Assembly (NCBI RefSeq): GCF_004793475.1
Contig: NZ_SRYZ01000005.1
Span: 1-64,000, forward strand
Source of the DNA: Bacteroides muris (ex Afrizal et al. 2022)
Lineage (GTDB): Bacteria; Bacteroidota; Bacteroidia; Bacteroidales; Bacteroidaceae
Direction of reading: 5' to 3'
DNA length: 64,000 nucleotides
Positions 47,913 through 57,674 of this stretch are shown here, in pieces. A program made the translations under genes and the position numbers. The notes beneath the pieces are model-generated. The model worked only from the letters and a program-made list of their open reading frames with translations, was not told the origin of the DNA and did no database searches. Within the stretch, counting starts at the first letter, position 1. Each line of letters begins with the position of its first letter.

Positions 47913-47973
47913 CATCATGAAAGGAAACATATATTCCTTTCTGTTCTGTTATGAATTACCAAAAAGAATTCTA

Positions 47974-48474
47974 TTAATTGACGCTATACAGCAGCCATGC
48001 TTTCTGGAAGTCATCATTCGAAGGATGCTTGGCCTTGAAAGAGTCGCGCAGATTCTCGGCGGATGCTCTGTCATCGAATGTACCGATAACTACACGATAC
48101 AGATTTCTTTCTGCATTGTAAACCACCATTGCAGCATAACCTTCATTCACCAATGTCTGCTTCACACCTTCTGCATTAGCTTTCACGCTATAAGCTCCGC
48201 AAACCACACTGAAGGTTTTCAAGCTGGTACCACCTGATACCACAGTCACCTTTTCCTGACGCATGCCGACAGGTGCGCTTTCCACCACTTTCACTTCTAC
48301 CGGAGCGGTAACCACCGGAGCCACCTCTTCAGCAGGGGCAGTTGTTTGCGGCTCGGCCAATTCCTGCTGTTTTGCCTTTTCGTATGCTTTCTTATAAGCA
48401 CTTTCACTTGATTTACAAGAAGAGAATGCCAGAGCTATGCACACTCCCATTCCCAATACGGCTAATCTTTTCAT
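47974..48474 (-). CDS. SPOR domain lipoprotein
   Basis: A 166-residue lipoprotein with a lipobox ending FSSC (Cys about 20), a helical Lys/Glu/Ala segment, a Pro/Ala/Val linker (about 42-75), and a C-terminal SPOR domain (about 86-166, FSVVCGAYSVKANAEGVKQ). SPOR domains bind denuded peptidoglycan, often at the septum. Relatives in Bacteroides are annotated only as SPOR proteins. The gene 50 bp upstream on the same strand encodes another lipoprotein. Confidence 0.88.
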   Translation of the reverse strand: MKRLAVLGMGVCIALAFSSCKSSESAYKKAYEKAKQQELAEPQTTAPAEEVAPVVTAPVEVKVVESAPVGMRQEKVTVVSGGTSLKTFSVVCGAYSVKANAEGVKQTLVNEGYAAMVVYNAERNLYRVVIGTFDDRASAENLRDSFKAKHPSNDDFQKAWLLYSVN

Positions 48475-48524
48475 CTTTTCTATTGTTTTTATTAGTAAAA
48501 TCTATGTCTATTCTTATCTTTATC

Positions 48525-48929
48525 TCAAAATTTCCGAAAAACTGATTTCGTGCTCCCATATTCCAAACGCAATGAAGAGTAGGACAATTCTTCTACTTTA
48601 AAGGTGCGTTTTCCTTCCGGCCATCCGAAATAAGTATCATAATTTTCATCGTTAACACTTTCGGGCAACAAAATAATGGAAATTTCAGCACCTTTCAAAG
48701 AATAATTTCCAAAAAACGTAGTCAATCCGCCATCTTTCAACAAACATATGGCAGAAAAACTTCCTTTTTGAAAATTATAGAATACACTGTCCACCTTTTC
48801 CGATGTACCGTCGGCATATTGGTACTGACGCAACTGCCACTTACCGGCCAAGTCTCCTCCACCATTCATGCAAGCAGTCAGAGTACAAGCCAGTGATACG
48901 ATCCAAAGATATTTTAAATGCGATTCCAT
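48525..48929 (-). CDS. lipocalin-like lipoprotein
   Basis: A 134-residue lipoprotein with a hydrophobic leader and lipobox ending TLTAC (Cys about 20). The mature protein starts with GKWQLRQYQY, the Gly-x-Trp of lipocalin-like folds, and continues as a small antiparallel barrel (SFSAICLLKDGG, FGNYSLKGAEISIIL, SLRLEYGS). No ligand can be named. Confidence 0.7.
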   Translation of the reverse strand: MESHLKYLWIVSLACTLTACMNGGGDLAGKWQLRQYQYADGTSEKVDSVFYNFQKGSFSAICLLKDGGLTTFFGNYSLKGAEISIILLPESVNDENYDTYFGWPEGKRTFKVEELSYSSLRLEYGSTKSVFRKF

Positions 48930-49054
48930 CTTTTTTCCATCCCATTTCTAAATATGGAACAAAAGTACACCATAACATGCGATTATACCTCAGCTTCCTT
49001 AGTTAAATATAATTAAACCCTACCATAAAAAGAGATTTCCCGAAATACTTGACG

Positions 49055-49063
49055 TATATTTGC
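49055..49063 (+). promoter_or_regulatory. probable helicase promoter -7 box
   Basis: TATATTTGC matches TAnnTTTGC, 40 bp before the helicase ATG. Confidence 0.5.
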
Positions 49064-49102
49064 CAAATATAAACAGAGCATGAGGCTCACTTAATTGATT
49101 GC

Positions 49103-50377
49103 ATGACATTTGAAAATTTGAATTTGATAGAACCTATATTGAAGGCTCTTCAAGAAGAGGGGTATTCCGCCCCTACCCCAATCCAAGAAAAATCAATCCC
49201 TATATTACTTCAAGGAAAAGACTTATTAGGATGTGCCCAGACCGGAACAGGCAAAACCGCCGCATTTTCCATCCCTATCTTGCAAAAACTGTATAAAACA
49301 GATAACCGCAAAAGTATCAAAGCACTCATTCTGACACCGACCCGCGAGCTAGCCATACAGATAGGAGAATGCTTCAGTGCGTACGGCAAGTATACCGGAT
49401 TGAGGCACGCCGTCATCTTCGGCGGCGTAGGACAAAAGCCACAGACAGACGAACTGAGACGTGGAGTACAAATACTGGTTGCAACTCCCGGACGACTGCA
49501 AGACCTGGTCAACCAAGGTTTCATCAACCTAAAAACACTCGAATTCTTCGTTTTGGACGAAGCGGACCGTATGTTGGACATGGGATTCATACATGATATC
49601 CGACGCATATTAAAGCTATTGCCCGCAAAACGACAGACTCTCTTCTTTTCGGCCACAATGCCTCCCGAAATAGAAACCTTGGCAAACACCATGCTGACGT
49701 CCCCCGAGAAAGTGGAAGTCACCCCCGCATCGTCTACAGTTGACACAATCTCCCAATCAGTCTATTTCGTTGAGAAAAAGGAGAAAAAAGACTTACTGAT
49801 TCATCTGCTGAAGAATCCGGCTATCGAATCCGTACTAATCTTCACCAGAACTAAATATGGAGCAGACAAACTTGCGCGTATTCTAAACAAATCAGAAATA
49901 AGGGCTGAAGCCATACACGGGAACAAGTCACAGAACGCCCGACAGCGCGCACTGACCGGTTTCAAAAGCCACGATTTGCGCGTACTGATTGCAACCGACA
50001 TTGCAGCGCGGGGAATTGACGTAGAGCAGCTGTCACACGTCATCAACTACGAGCTGCCCAATATCCCGGAAACATACGTACACCGCATCGGACGCACCGG
50101 ACGTGCCGGCCACGATGGCATTGCACTTTCTTTTTGCGAATCGGAAGAGCTGCCTTACCTGAAAGACATCCAAAAGCTGATAGGAAAAAATATACCGGTG
50201 ATAAAGGAACACCCTTTTGTCACTGCCGTCGGCGTGAAGGCACAGGAAATCAAAACAGAAGAAATCAAGGCCAAAGCCAAGGAGAATAAAATCTATCGCG
50301 GAAACCGCTCGAACGGAGACTATTGGAGAAGAAAGAAACGCACCACACAGAACGCCCCGCAAAAGAAAGACCGGTAA
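49103..50377 (+). CDS. DEAD-box RNA helicase (RhlE-like)
   Basis: A 424-residue ATP-dependent RNA helicase. Q motif at [10 protein letters not shown], motif I AQTGTGKT, Ia PTRELA, II DEAD in [39 protein letters not shown] and [10 protein letters not shown] are all present. A basic tail (about 375-424, rich in Lys, Arg, Asn) follows. RhlE-type enzymes act in ribosome assembly and cold adaptation. It is alone on its strand, with the YtxH operon starting 126 bp later. Confidence 0.95.
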   Translation: MTFENLNLIEPILKALQEEGYSAPTPIQEKSIPILLQGKDLLGCAQTGTGKTAAFSIPILQKLYKTDNRKSIKALILTPTRELAIQIGECFSAYGKYTGLRHAVIFGGVGQKPQTDELRRGVQILVATPGRLQDLVNQGFINLKTLEFFVLDEADRMLDMGFIHDIRRILKLLPAKRQTLFFSATMPPEIETLANTMLTSPEKVEVTPASSTVDTISQSVYFVEKKEKKDLLIHLLKNPAIESVLIFTRTKYGADKLARILNKSEIRAEAIHGNKSQNARQRALTGFKSHDLRVLIATDIAARGIDVEQLSHVINYELPNIPETYVHRIGRTGRAGHDGIALSFCESEELPYLKDIQKLIGKNIPVIKEHPFVTAVGVKAQEIKTEEIKAKAKENKIYRGNRSNGDYWRRKKRTTQNAPQKKDR

Positions 50378-50503
50378 GACAATACGCGCTATGCGCATAT
50401 TTTTGGTGCGATTATCTTATAAAAATACTGATATTCCGAACAAACTTCCAAGAAAATTGTTAGCTTTGTTGTATTAACTTCAAAAAAAGAAAGGAATATC
50501 ATT

Positions 50504-50713
50504 ATGAAAGGATTAAATGTTCTAGCAGCTTTTCTGGGTGGTGCCGCAGTAGGCGCAGCCCTTGGTATCTTGTTCGCTCCTGAAAAAGGAGAAGACACAC
50601 GTAACAAAATCGCAGAGATTCTCCGCAAAAAAGGCATTCGCCTGAGCCGGAACGAGATGGATGACCTGGTGAATGAAATTGCAGCAGAGATTAAAGGTGA
50701 AGTAACGGAATAA
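50504..50713 (+). CDS. YtxH-like protein
   Basis: A 69-residue protein with an N-terminal glycine-rich membrane segment (AFLGGAAVGAALGILFAPE) followed by KGEDTRNKIAEILRKKG, the YtxH signature. It is the first of three genes that recur together in Bacteroidota (YtxH, holin-like, small basic protein), generally viewed as an envelope-stress set. Its ATG is preceded by an A-rich leader and a typical gap. Confidence 0.8.
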   Translation: MKGLNVLAAFLGGAAVGAALGILFAPEKGEDTRNKIAEILRKKGIRLSRNEMDDLVNEIAAEIKGEVTE

Positions 50714-50732
50714 GATTAAAAATAGAGCCACT

Positions 50733-51086
50733 ATGTTCGCAGATGACAAAAGTATAGAAAATATGCAGCAGTTGTTCACGGAATTCAAGAAATACCTGGA
50801 GCTGCAAAAGGAATACACCAAATTGGAGATTATTGAAAAAACATCCCAACTACTCTCCACTCTTTTATTAGTGCTACTGCTTATTACTCTCGGCGTAGTG
50901 GTTCTGTTTCATCTGTCGTTTACGCTGGTCTATGTTTTAGCACCATTGGTAGGCGGGCTCATGATGAGTTTTGCACTTATCACATGTTTTCACATACTAC
51001 TCATCGTTCTGCTTGTCTCTTTCCGCAGAAGACTTATTATCAATCCGATAACAAAGTTTATCGCTAAATTATTCTTAAACAATTAA
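50733..51086 (+). CDS. phage holin-family membrane protein
   Basis: A 117-residue protein with a cytosolic amphipathic helix (about 1-45) and two membrane helices (about 48-72, LLSTLLLVLLLITLGVVVLF, and 75-102), matching the holin-superfamily proteins (Phage_holin_3_6-like) found beside YtxH. The linkage to phage lysis is by fold name only; it is a chromosomal envelope protein here. Confidence 0.75.
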   Translation: MFADDKSIENMQQLFTEFKKYLELQKEYTKLEIIEKTSQLLSTLLLVLLLITLGVVVLFHLSFTLVYVLAPLVGGLMMSFALITCFHILLIVLLVSFRRRLIINPITKFIAKLFLNN

Positions 51087-51098
51087 TTTGAAATATTT

Positions 51099-51359
51099 AT
51101 GAATAATACCACCAATACCATTCCAGTCACTTTAGAAAGCATCGCCCGGCAGAAAGCCGAGCTTCAGCAGAAAATACGGTTGCAAAAAGAAATCATGACC
51201 GGACTTACACACGAGATTTTCGCTCCGCTGCGACCTGCCACTAACAAGGGCAACGCCATGATGAGGACATTCAACACGGGTATGGCAATCTTTGACGGTA
51301 TAGTATTGGGAGTAAAAATGATGAAGAAGTTCAAAAGATTCTTTGGAAGAAAGAAGTAA
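51099..51359 (+). CDS. small basic protein of the YtxH operon
   Basis: An 86-residue protein with an N-terminal helix rich in Gln and Lys (ESIARQKAELQQKIRLQKE) and a very basic C terminus (KKFKRFFGRKK). A mildly hydrophobic central stretch (GMAIFDGIVLGVKMM) may touch membrane. It starts 12 bp after the holin-like gene. No known domain; Bacteroides genomes commonly have such a third gene here. Confidence 0.7.
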   Translation: MNNTTNTIPVTLESIARQKAELQQKIRLQKEIMTGLTHEIFAPLRPATNKGNAMMRTFNTGMAIFDGIVLGVKMMKKFKRFFGRKK

Positions 51360-51370
51360 TACTCCGAATA

Positions 51371-51420
51371 AAAAAAGATAAGGGTGGCATTTTTTGCGAA
51401 ATGCCACCCTTATCTTTTTA
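51371..51420. terminator. bidirectional terminator
   Basis: A 17-bp perfect stem (51374-51390 with 51401-51417, around AAGGGTGGCAT) with A-rich and T-rich ends lies between the YtxH operon and convergent manA. Confidence 0.85.
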
Positions 51421-51439
51421 TCTAAATGCTCCAAAACTC

Positions 51440-52411
51440 TTACACGTATGTTTCAAGCAGTTTTACCGAGCCCTCAGGCACAATTGTGACCTCTTGAGTT
51501 GCAGCCGGAAGCAATACCGTCTCCCCTGCCTGTACAGTAACTTCATTCTTTTCATTGTCTATCATGCGACATGCGCCTTCCACACAAATAAAGATAACAA
51601 AGGAATCCAGTTCAGAATAGTCACAAGTGATTTCTTCCGTCATGTCATAGATTGAAGTCGTGAAATACGGACTTGCCACCATTTCTACCGGTTCATTCTG
51701 CACCTGTTCGTATTCCGTACGAAAATCGTCCTGCACATCTGCAAAATTAATGGCATCAATAGCCTGGCTTGTATGCAGTTCTCTTGATTTACCGTCCTTA
51801 TCCTTACGGTTATAATCAAAAATACGGTAAGTGATATCCGACGTCTGCTGTATTTCTGCTACAAAAGCTCCCGCACCGATTCCGTGCACACGGCCTGCAG
51901 GCACATAAAACACATCGCCCGGTTTGATGGCACAAGTCTGCAGGACATCCGCAAACGTACCATTATACACCCGTTCCTTATATTCTTTCGGAGTAATCTG
52001 CTCTGCAAAACCGGAAATCAGCTTGGCACCTTGGTCAGCGGCAACAACATACCACATTTCATTTTTACCAAAACTGCTATGACGTTTCTTAGCCAACTCA
52101 TCACCCGGGTGTACCTGAATCGACAAGTCCAACTTGGCATCAATAAACTTTATCAACAAAGGGAACTTATTTCCGAAACGTGCATAGTTAGCTTCTCCTA
52201 CCAGGTCTTCCTTATATTTCCTGACCATATCCGGCAACGTTAATCCTTTGTCAGCACCATTGGCCACAATGGACTCACTACCTTCTACTGCCGATACTTC
52301 CCAGCTCTCACCTACATTGGCAAGGGTATCATTCAAATGTTTGAATGGAATAATCTTATCGCCTCCCCAAAGCGTTTGCTTCAGAATAGGCTCAAATTTT
52401 AGAGGATACAT
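51440..52411 (-). CDS. manA: mannose-6-phosphate isomerase
   Basis: A 323-residue cupin-fold enzyme, type I but short form, that interconverts fructose-6-phosphate and mannose-6-phosphate. The metal ligands lie in IQVHPGDE and the later GRVHGIGAG histidine; the start LKFEPILKQTLWGG is the family signature. It converges on the YtxH operon and is divergent from galM, with 193 bp between, which holds both promoters. Confidence 0.93.
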   Translation of the reverse strand: MYPLKFEPILKQTLWGGDKIIPFKHLNDTLANVGESWEVSAVEGSESIVANGADKGLTLPDMVRKYKEDLVGEANYARFGNKFPLLIKFIDAKLDLSIQVHPGDELAKKRHSSFGKNEMWYVVAADQGAKLISGFAEQITPKEYKERVYNGTFADVLQTCAIKPGDVFYVPAGRVHGIGAGAFVAEIQQTSDITYRIFDYNRKDKDGKSRELHTSQAIDAINFADVQDDFRTEYEQVQNEPVEMVASPYFTTSIYDMTEEITCDYSELDSFVIFICVEGACRMIDNEKNEVTVQAGETVLLPAATQEVTIVPEGSVKLLETYV

Positions 52412-52604
52412 TCGTTGTTTTTATTAGAACTTTCTGTTAATGATGTAATTTTTTCTAGATTCCGGGGACAAACATACAAAAAATATCAATTTGTATTCCA
52501 TTTGCTAAACGCTAAACTTTCCTAAAATGTTCTTCACATTTCCTTCCAATTACTTGGGGGAACAAAAGAATTTCTTTTTATTTGCAAGAAATTTAATTAA
52601 TACC

Positions 52605-53708
52605 ATGGATATGATAAACACTACTCCAACAGAAAGTAATTTGTCCGGTTTGAACCCCCGAGACTTTCAAAAGGATATAAATAACAAAAAGACAGATTTG
52701 TTTATCCTGAAGAATGCCCAGGGAATGGAAGTTGCAGTTACTAATTACGGCTGTGCAATACTTTCCATCATGGTACCCGACAAAAATGGCAAATATGCCA
52801 ATGTTGTATTAGGACACGACAGTATTGAGCATGTAATCAACAGTCCGGAACCTTTTCTGAACACTACCATCGGACGCTACGGCAACCGGATAGCCAAAGG
52901 AAAGTTCACTTTATACGGCGAAGAGCACCAATTGGCAATCAATAATGGTCCCAACTCACTGCATGGCGGTCCGACCGGTTTTCATGCTCGCGTATGGGAT
53001 GCTGTCCAACCGGAGCAATCAACGGTTATCTTCAACTATATATCCGCTGACGGTGAAGAAGGCTTCCCCGGAAATCTCGAAGTAGAAATGACTTATCGCT
53101 TGGAGGATGAAACCAATGCTCTGGTCATCGAATACCGGGCTACTACCGATAAAGCCACCATCGTCAATCTGACCAATCACGGTTTCTTCAATCTTGCCGG
53201 TATAGCCAATCCCTCTCCTACAGTCTTAAACAATATCGTTACCATCAACGCAGATTTTTATGTACCCATTGATGAAGTATCCATCCCTACCGGAGAAATA
53301 TTAAAGGTAGAAGGTACTCCAATGGATTTCCGTACTCCCCATACTCTTGGTGAACGGATTGATGAAAAACATACGCAAATTGTGAATGGTGCAGGATATG
53401 ACCATTGCTATGTACTGAACAAGACAGAAAGTGGAGAACTGAGCCTTGCAGCTACCTGCACAGAGCCCGACAGCGGACGAACCATGGAAGTATATACAAC
53501 TGAGAATGGCGTACAGCTCTACACCGGAAACTGGCTTGGAGGTTTTGAAGGTGCCCATGGAGCTACTTTCCCGGCAAGAAGCGCAGTCTGCTTTGAAGCC
53601 CAGTGTTTTCCCGACACGCCCAACAAGTCTCATTTTCCGTCGGCAGTATTGCTGCCGGGTGACGAATACCAGCAAGTGACTATTTATAAGTTTGGCATAC
53701 AAAAATAA
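52605..53708 (+). CDS. galM: aldose 1-epimerase
   Basis: A 367-residue mutarotase. From the ATG at 52605 there is no signal peptide, so it is cytoplasmic; the open frame to 52527 adds an unlikely leader. Substrate residues appear in GRYGNRIAKG, NGPNSLHGGPTGFH (general acid histidine), NHGFFNLAG and GYDHCYVLN; the base glutamate is in VCFEAQCFPD. It heads a galactose set (galM, MFS transporter, galK) and interconverts galactose anomers for GalK. Confidence 0.94.
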   Translation: MDMINTTPTESNLSGLNPRDFQKDINNKKTDLFILKNAQGMEVAVTNYGCAILSIMVPDKNGKYANVVLGHDSIEHVINSPEPFLNTTIGRYGNRIAKGKFTLYGEEHQLAINNGPNSLHGGPTGFHARVWDAVQPEQSTVIFNYISADGEEGFPGNLEVEMTYRLEDETNALVIEYRATTDKATIVNLTNHGFFNLAGIANPSPTVLNNIVTINADFYVPIDEVSIPTGEILKVEGTPMDFRTPHTLGERIDEKHTQIVNGAGYDHCYVLNKTESGELSLAATCTEPDSGRTMEVYTTENGVQLYTGNWLGGFEGAHGATFPARSAVCFEAQCFPDTPNKSHFPSAVLLPGDEYQQVTIYKFGIQK

Positions 53709-53743
53709 AATATTATTAATAATAATTCAACACAAATTTCATC

Positions 53744-55027
53744 ATGAGTAACCCAAAAAAACAATGGGGAGCCATCATCATTATGATTGCGCTCTTCGCA
53801 ATGATTGCTTTCGTAACAAATCTATGCTCGCCGATGGCAATTATCGTTAAGAACGATTTCGGTGCCAGCAATGTATTGGCACAAATCGGAAACATCGGAA
53901 ATTTCATCGCTTATCTGGTCATGGGTATCCCTGCCGGTATGCTTATTTCCAAATTCGGCTATAAGAAAACCGCCCTCATAGGTCTTGCCATCGGTATCGT
54001 CGGCATCTTGATACAATGGCTTAGCGGACATGTGGGCAAAGAAAGTGCATTCCTTGTTTATCTGATTGGTGCATTCATCAGCGGATTCACCATGTGTATT
54101 TTGAACTGTGTGGTCAACCCGATGTTAAATATTCTGGGCGGCGGCGGCAACAAAGGCAACCAGCTTATCCAGATTGGTGGCGTATTCAACAGCAGTGCTG
54201 CAGTTGCCGTTTATATCATCATGGGTGCCTTGATTGGTGATGCTACCAAAGCACATATTGCCGATGCAACTCCTGCTTTGATGATTGCACTTGCTATCTT
54301 TGTAATAGCAGCCATCGTTATATTTTTCACTAAAATAGAAGAACCGGAACAGGCTCCTATCGACATCACACTGATAAAAGGCGCTATGAAGTACCGCCAT
54401 TTCATGCTAGGTACATTAGCCATCTTCCTCTACATGGGTATCGAAGTAGGCACACCTACCTACATCCTTCAATACCTGACCTCCGCACCCGATGCCGCGA
54501 CTCCGGGACGTGGAATGGATGCCAACATCGTAGGACTTATCGTGGCTGTCTATTGGCTGATGATGCTTGTCGGACGTTTTGTAGGCGGTAGTATCGGTGG
54601 CAAGGTAAGCAGCCGTACAATGATTACCACCGTATCCTCAGTCAGCATCCTTCTTGTCATCTTCGGCATGTTCGCGCCAGCAGACGTCACAGTAAACGTA
54701 CCGGGTATCGACTGGGCTAACATTTCAGTGATTTGGGCAGAAGTCCCCATGGGCATCTTCGCTTTCCTGCTCGTTGGCCTCTGCACCAGCGTAATGTGGG
54801 GTGGTATCTTCAATATGGCAGTCGAAGGATTGGGCAAATACACAGCCATCGCCAGCGGTATCTTCATGACAATGGTGTTCGGATGCGCTGTTATGGTGCC
54901 TCTGCAAGGCTGGATTGCCGACATTACCGGCAACTACATGTCAAGCTACTGGGTAGTGGTATTCTGCTCTGCTTATGTATTGTTCTATGCTTTGGTCGGT
55001 TCCAAAGTATCTGACGGAAAGAAATAA
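53744..55027 (+). CDS. FHS-family sugar/H+ symporter
   Basis: A 427-residue major facilitator with 12 predicted helices, resembling the glucose/galactose transporter (GluP) group of the FHS family. The N-terminal domain has NFIAYLVMGIPAGMLISKFG and GLAIGIVGILIQWL; the second half has YILQYLTSAPD and MMLVGRFVGGSIG. It begins 35 bp after galM and is followed by galK (60-bp gap), which fits galactose uptake. The substrate is inferred from neighbours. Confidence 0.85.
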   Translation: MSNPKKQWGAIIIMIALFAMIAFVTNLCSPMAIIVKNDFGASNVLAQIGNIGNFIAYLVMGIPAGMLISKFGYKKTALIGLAIGIVGILIQWLSGHVGKESAFLVYLIGAFISGFTMCILNCVVNPMLNILGGGGNKGNQLIQIGGVFNSSAAVAVYIIMGALIGDATKAHIADATPALMIALAIFVIAAIVIFFTKIEEPEQAPIDITLIKGAMKYRHFMLGTLAIFLYMGIEVGTPTYILQYLTSAPDAATPGRGMDANIVGLIVAVYWLMMLVGRFVGGSIGGKVSSRTMITTVSSVSILLVIFGMFAPADVTVNVPGIDWANISVIWAEVPMGIFAFLLVGLCTSVMWGGIFNMAVEGLGKYTAIASGIFMTMVFGCAVMVPLQGWIADITGNYMSSYWVVVFCSAYVLFYALVGSKVSDGKK

Positions 55028-55087
55028 CCTCAGAAAAAGCGAAAGAATAAAATAAAAATCTATTATTCACCTTAAAAAATAAATATC

Positions 55088-56242
55088 ATGGATATAGAAT
55101 ACGTAAGAAGCCGTTTCATCAAGCACTTTGACGGAACAACGGGAGCAGTTTATGCTTCTCCGGGACGCATCAACCTTATCGGTGAGCATACAGACTATAA
55201 CGGTGGTTTTGTATTCCCCGGAGCAATCGACAAAGGAATGATTGCAGAAATAAAGCCCAACGGTACAAACACAGTAAAAGCTTATTCCATCGACCTGAAA
55301 GATTATGTGGAATTCGGCTTGAATGAAGAAGACGCACCCCGCGCAAGCTGGGCAAGATATATTTTCGGCGTGTGCCGGGAAATGATGAAACGCGGTGTAG
55401 ATGTAAAAGGATTCAATACTGCTTTTGCAGGCGATGTGCCTCTGGGTGCAGGAATGTCCTCTTCAGCAGCTTTGGAAAGTACCTATGCCTATGCTTTGAA
55501 CGACTTGTTCGGTGACAACAAAATTGACAAATTTGAACTGGCAAAAGTGGGACAATCTACAGAACACAACTATTGTGGTGTAAACTGTGGTATCATGGAC
55601 CAATTTGCTTCCGTATTCGGAAAGAAAGGAAGCCTCATCCGCTTGGATTGCCGTTCACTGGAATATCAGTATTTCCCATTCAATCCGCAAGGTTACCGTC
55701 TGGTTCTTGTAGATTCTGTAGTGAAACACGAACTTGCATCTTCAGCATACAACAAACGTCGTCAAAGCTGCGAAGCTGCCGTTGCCGCTGTCCAGAAGAA
55801 ACATCCACACGTAGAGTTCCTGCGTGACGTTACCATGGGAATGCTGGAAGAGGCCAAAGCCGACATCAGCGCAGAAGACTACATGCGTGCAGAGTATGTC
55901 ATCGAAGAGATTCAACGCGTACTTGACGTTTGCGATGCCCTGGAAAAAGGCGACTATGAAACTGTAGGTCAAAAGATGTATGAAACACATCATGGCATGA
56001 GTAAGTTGTATGAAGTAAGCTGCGAAGAACTTGATTTTCTGAATGACCTTGCATTCGATTGTGGAGTTACCGGTTCACGTGTCATGGGCGGTGGATTCGG
56101 TGGATGTACAATCAATCTGGTAAAGGATGAATTGTACAGCACATTCATCGAAAAAGCAAAAGATGAATTCAAGAAGAAGTTCGGCAGAAGCCCGAAAGTA
56201 TATGATGTAGTCATTAGCGACGGTGCCCGCAGATTAGAATAA
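55088..56242 (+). CDS. galK: galactokinase
   Basis: A 384-residue GHMP kinase. The GalK signature GRINLIGEHTDYNGGFVFP (about 26-44), phosphate loop PLGAGMSSSAALE (about 119-131), and GGGFGGC are present. It phosphorylates galactose to galactose-1-phosphate. Length is normal. A terminator hairpin follows at 56261-56295. Confidence 0.96.
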   Translation: MDIEYVRSRFIKHFDGTTGAVYASPGRINLIGEHTDYNGGFVFPGAIDKGMIAEIKPNGTNTVKAYSIDLKDYVEFGLNEEDAPRASWARYIFGVCREMMKRGVDVKGFNTAFAGDVPLGAGMSSSAALESTYAYALNDLFGDNKIDKFELAKVGQSTEHNYCGVNCGIMDQFASVFGKKGSLIRLDCRSLEYQYFPFNPQGYRLVLVDSVVKHELASSAYNKRRQSCEAAVAAVQKKHPHVEFLRDVTMGMLEEAKADISAEDYMRAEYVIEEIQRVLDVCDALEKGDYETVGQKMYETHHGMSKLYEVSCEELDFLNDLAFDCGVTGSRVMGGGFGGCTINLVKDELYSTFIEKAKDEFKKKFGRSPKVYDVVISDGARRLE

Positions 56243-56260
56243 CAGACATCAGCATTCAAT

Positions 56261-56295
56261 AAAAGGCGTTTCCCGGCAATGGGAAGCGCCTTTTT
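56261..56295 (+). terminator. galK terminator
   Basis: AAAGGCGTTTCCC pairs (one G-T) with GGGAAGCGCCTTT, loop GGCAAT, then a T run. Confidence 0.8.
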
Positions 56296-56425
56296 CTTCC
56301 CCCCTATTCCACCGTTTTCCACTCTGAAAACAAAATCATCCGAGAAGTTTATTCCGAACACATCTATCTGTACAGCCAGTTGGCACAGATATGTTTCTTG
56401 ACATTTATGTTGCATAACATATAAA

Positions 56426-56466
56426 AGTGTACAGCCTACACTAAAGAAAAGTGTTACTTTTACACC
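56426..56466 (+). promoter_or_regulatory. tandem 17-bp dyads, candidate AraR operators
   Basis: AGTGTACAGCCTACACT (56426-56442) is a perfect 6-5-6 dyad. AGTGTTACTTTTACACC (56450-56466) has the same outline with two weaker arm positions, and starts 24 bp later. The second overlaps TACTTTTA, a near-match to the -7 box, so binding would block transcription of the galM-like, symporter, araR, araD, araA and araB genes. Assignment to AraR is inferred from position. Confidence 0.5.
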
Positions 56467-56507
56467 AAAAGAAAGATAATCATCTCATTCACATTAAATA
56501 CAAAACC

Positions 56508-57647
56508 ATGAAAAGACATGTTCTACTTGCAGGAATTACCGCAATAATGCTGATTGCGTGCAATCAAAAGACAGAAACAACGCTTACGCTGTCCGGTCTT
56601 AATCCAGTAAAATTCCAAACAACAATCAATGATGCCCAAACACAGCTTTATACGCTGAAGAATAAAGCGGGTATGGAAGTATGCATCACAAACTTTGGAG
56701 GACGTATTGTATCCATTATGGTACCCGACAAAAATGGAGTTATGCAGGATGTAGTGTTGGGCTTTGACAGCATTGCGGATTACATCAACATTCCAAGTGA
56801 CTTTGGCGCTTCTATCGGACGCTACGCCAACCGGATTAATCAAGGAAAAATAGTTCTTGACGGAGATACCATACAGTTACCACAGAACAATTTCGGACAT
56901 TGCCTGCACGGTGGCCCCAAAGGATGGCAGTACCAAGTATACAGCGCCAATCCCATTGACAGCACTACTCTGGAGCTCACCCGCATTTCACCGGATGGAG
57001 ACGGGAATTTTCCGGGTAACGTTACGGCAAAAGTACTTTTTAAATTAACAGATGACAATGCAATTGATATAAAATACAGTGCTGCAACAGACCAAAAGAC
57101 GATTATCAATATGACTAACCATTCTTACTTCAATTTGTCAGGTGATCCTTCAAAGGCAGCAACAGACCACATCTTATATATCAATGCGGACAACTATACT
57201 CCGGTAGACAGTACTTTCATGACAACCGGAGAGATTGTTACTGTAAAAGATACTCCTATGGACTTCACAACTCCGAGAACTGTCGGACAAGATATTACCA
57301 ATTACGACTTTATACAATTGAAGAACGGAAACGGTTACGACCACAATTGGGTTTTGAATACAAAAGGCGATATAAATCAAGTAGCCGCCCAGCTGACTTC
57401 ACCGACAAGCGGCATCACTTTGGAAGTCTATACCAATGAACCAGGCATCCAAGTGTATACCGGCAACTTTCTAGATGGTACAATAAAGGGGAAAAAAGAA
57501 ATCACATACCACCAACGTGCTTCTGTATGCCTTGAAACACAGCATTATCCAGACAGTCCCAACAAGCCTCAATGGCCTTCCGTTGTTCTGGAGCCCGGAC
57601 AAATTTACAATAGTGAATGTATTTTCAAATTTTCCGTAGAAAAATAA
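56508..57647 (+). CDS. lipoprotein aldose 1-epimerase
   Basis: A 379-residue mutarotase with a lipoprotein signal (HVLLAGITAIMLIAC; Cys about 19), so it acts in the periplasm or at the surface. GRYANRINQG, HCLHGGPKGWQ, NHSYFNLSG, GYDHNWVLN and VCLETQHYPDSPN carry the GalM substrate and catalytic positions. It is a paralog of the cytosolic GalM at 52605-53708 and heads the arabinose operon, where it would interconvert sugar anomers before transport by the symporter. Confidence 0.9.
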   Translation: MKRHVLLAGITAIMLIACNQKTETTLTLSGLNPVKFQTTINDAQTQLYTLKNKAGMEVCITNFGGRIVSIMVPDKNGVMQDVVLGFDSIADYINIPSDFGASIGRYANRINQGKIVLDGDTIQLPQNNFGHCLHGGPKGWQYQVYSANPIDSTTLELTRISPDGDGNFPGNVTAKVLFKLTDDNAIDIKYSAATDQKTIINMTNHSYFNLSGDPSKAATDHILYINADNYTPVDSTFMTTGEIVTVKDTPMDFTTPRTVGQDITNYDFIQLKNGNGYDHNWVLNTKGDINQVAAQLTSPTSGITLEVYTNEPGIQVYTGNFLDGTIKGKKEITYHQRASVCLETQHYPDSPNKPQWPSVVLEPGQIYNSECIFKFSVEK

Positions 57648-57674
57648 CGATAACCTTATAAATCATTTATTATC

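Noticed and set aside
50733-51086. Prophage based on the holin-family protein
   Set aside because: No other phage genes nearby; the YtxH/holin-like pair is a common chromosomal arrangement in Bacteroidota.
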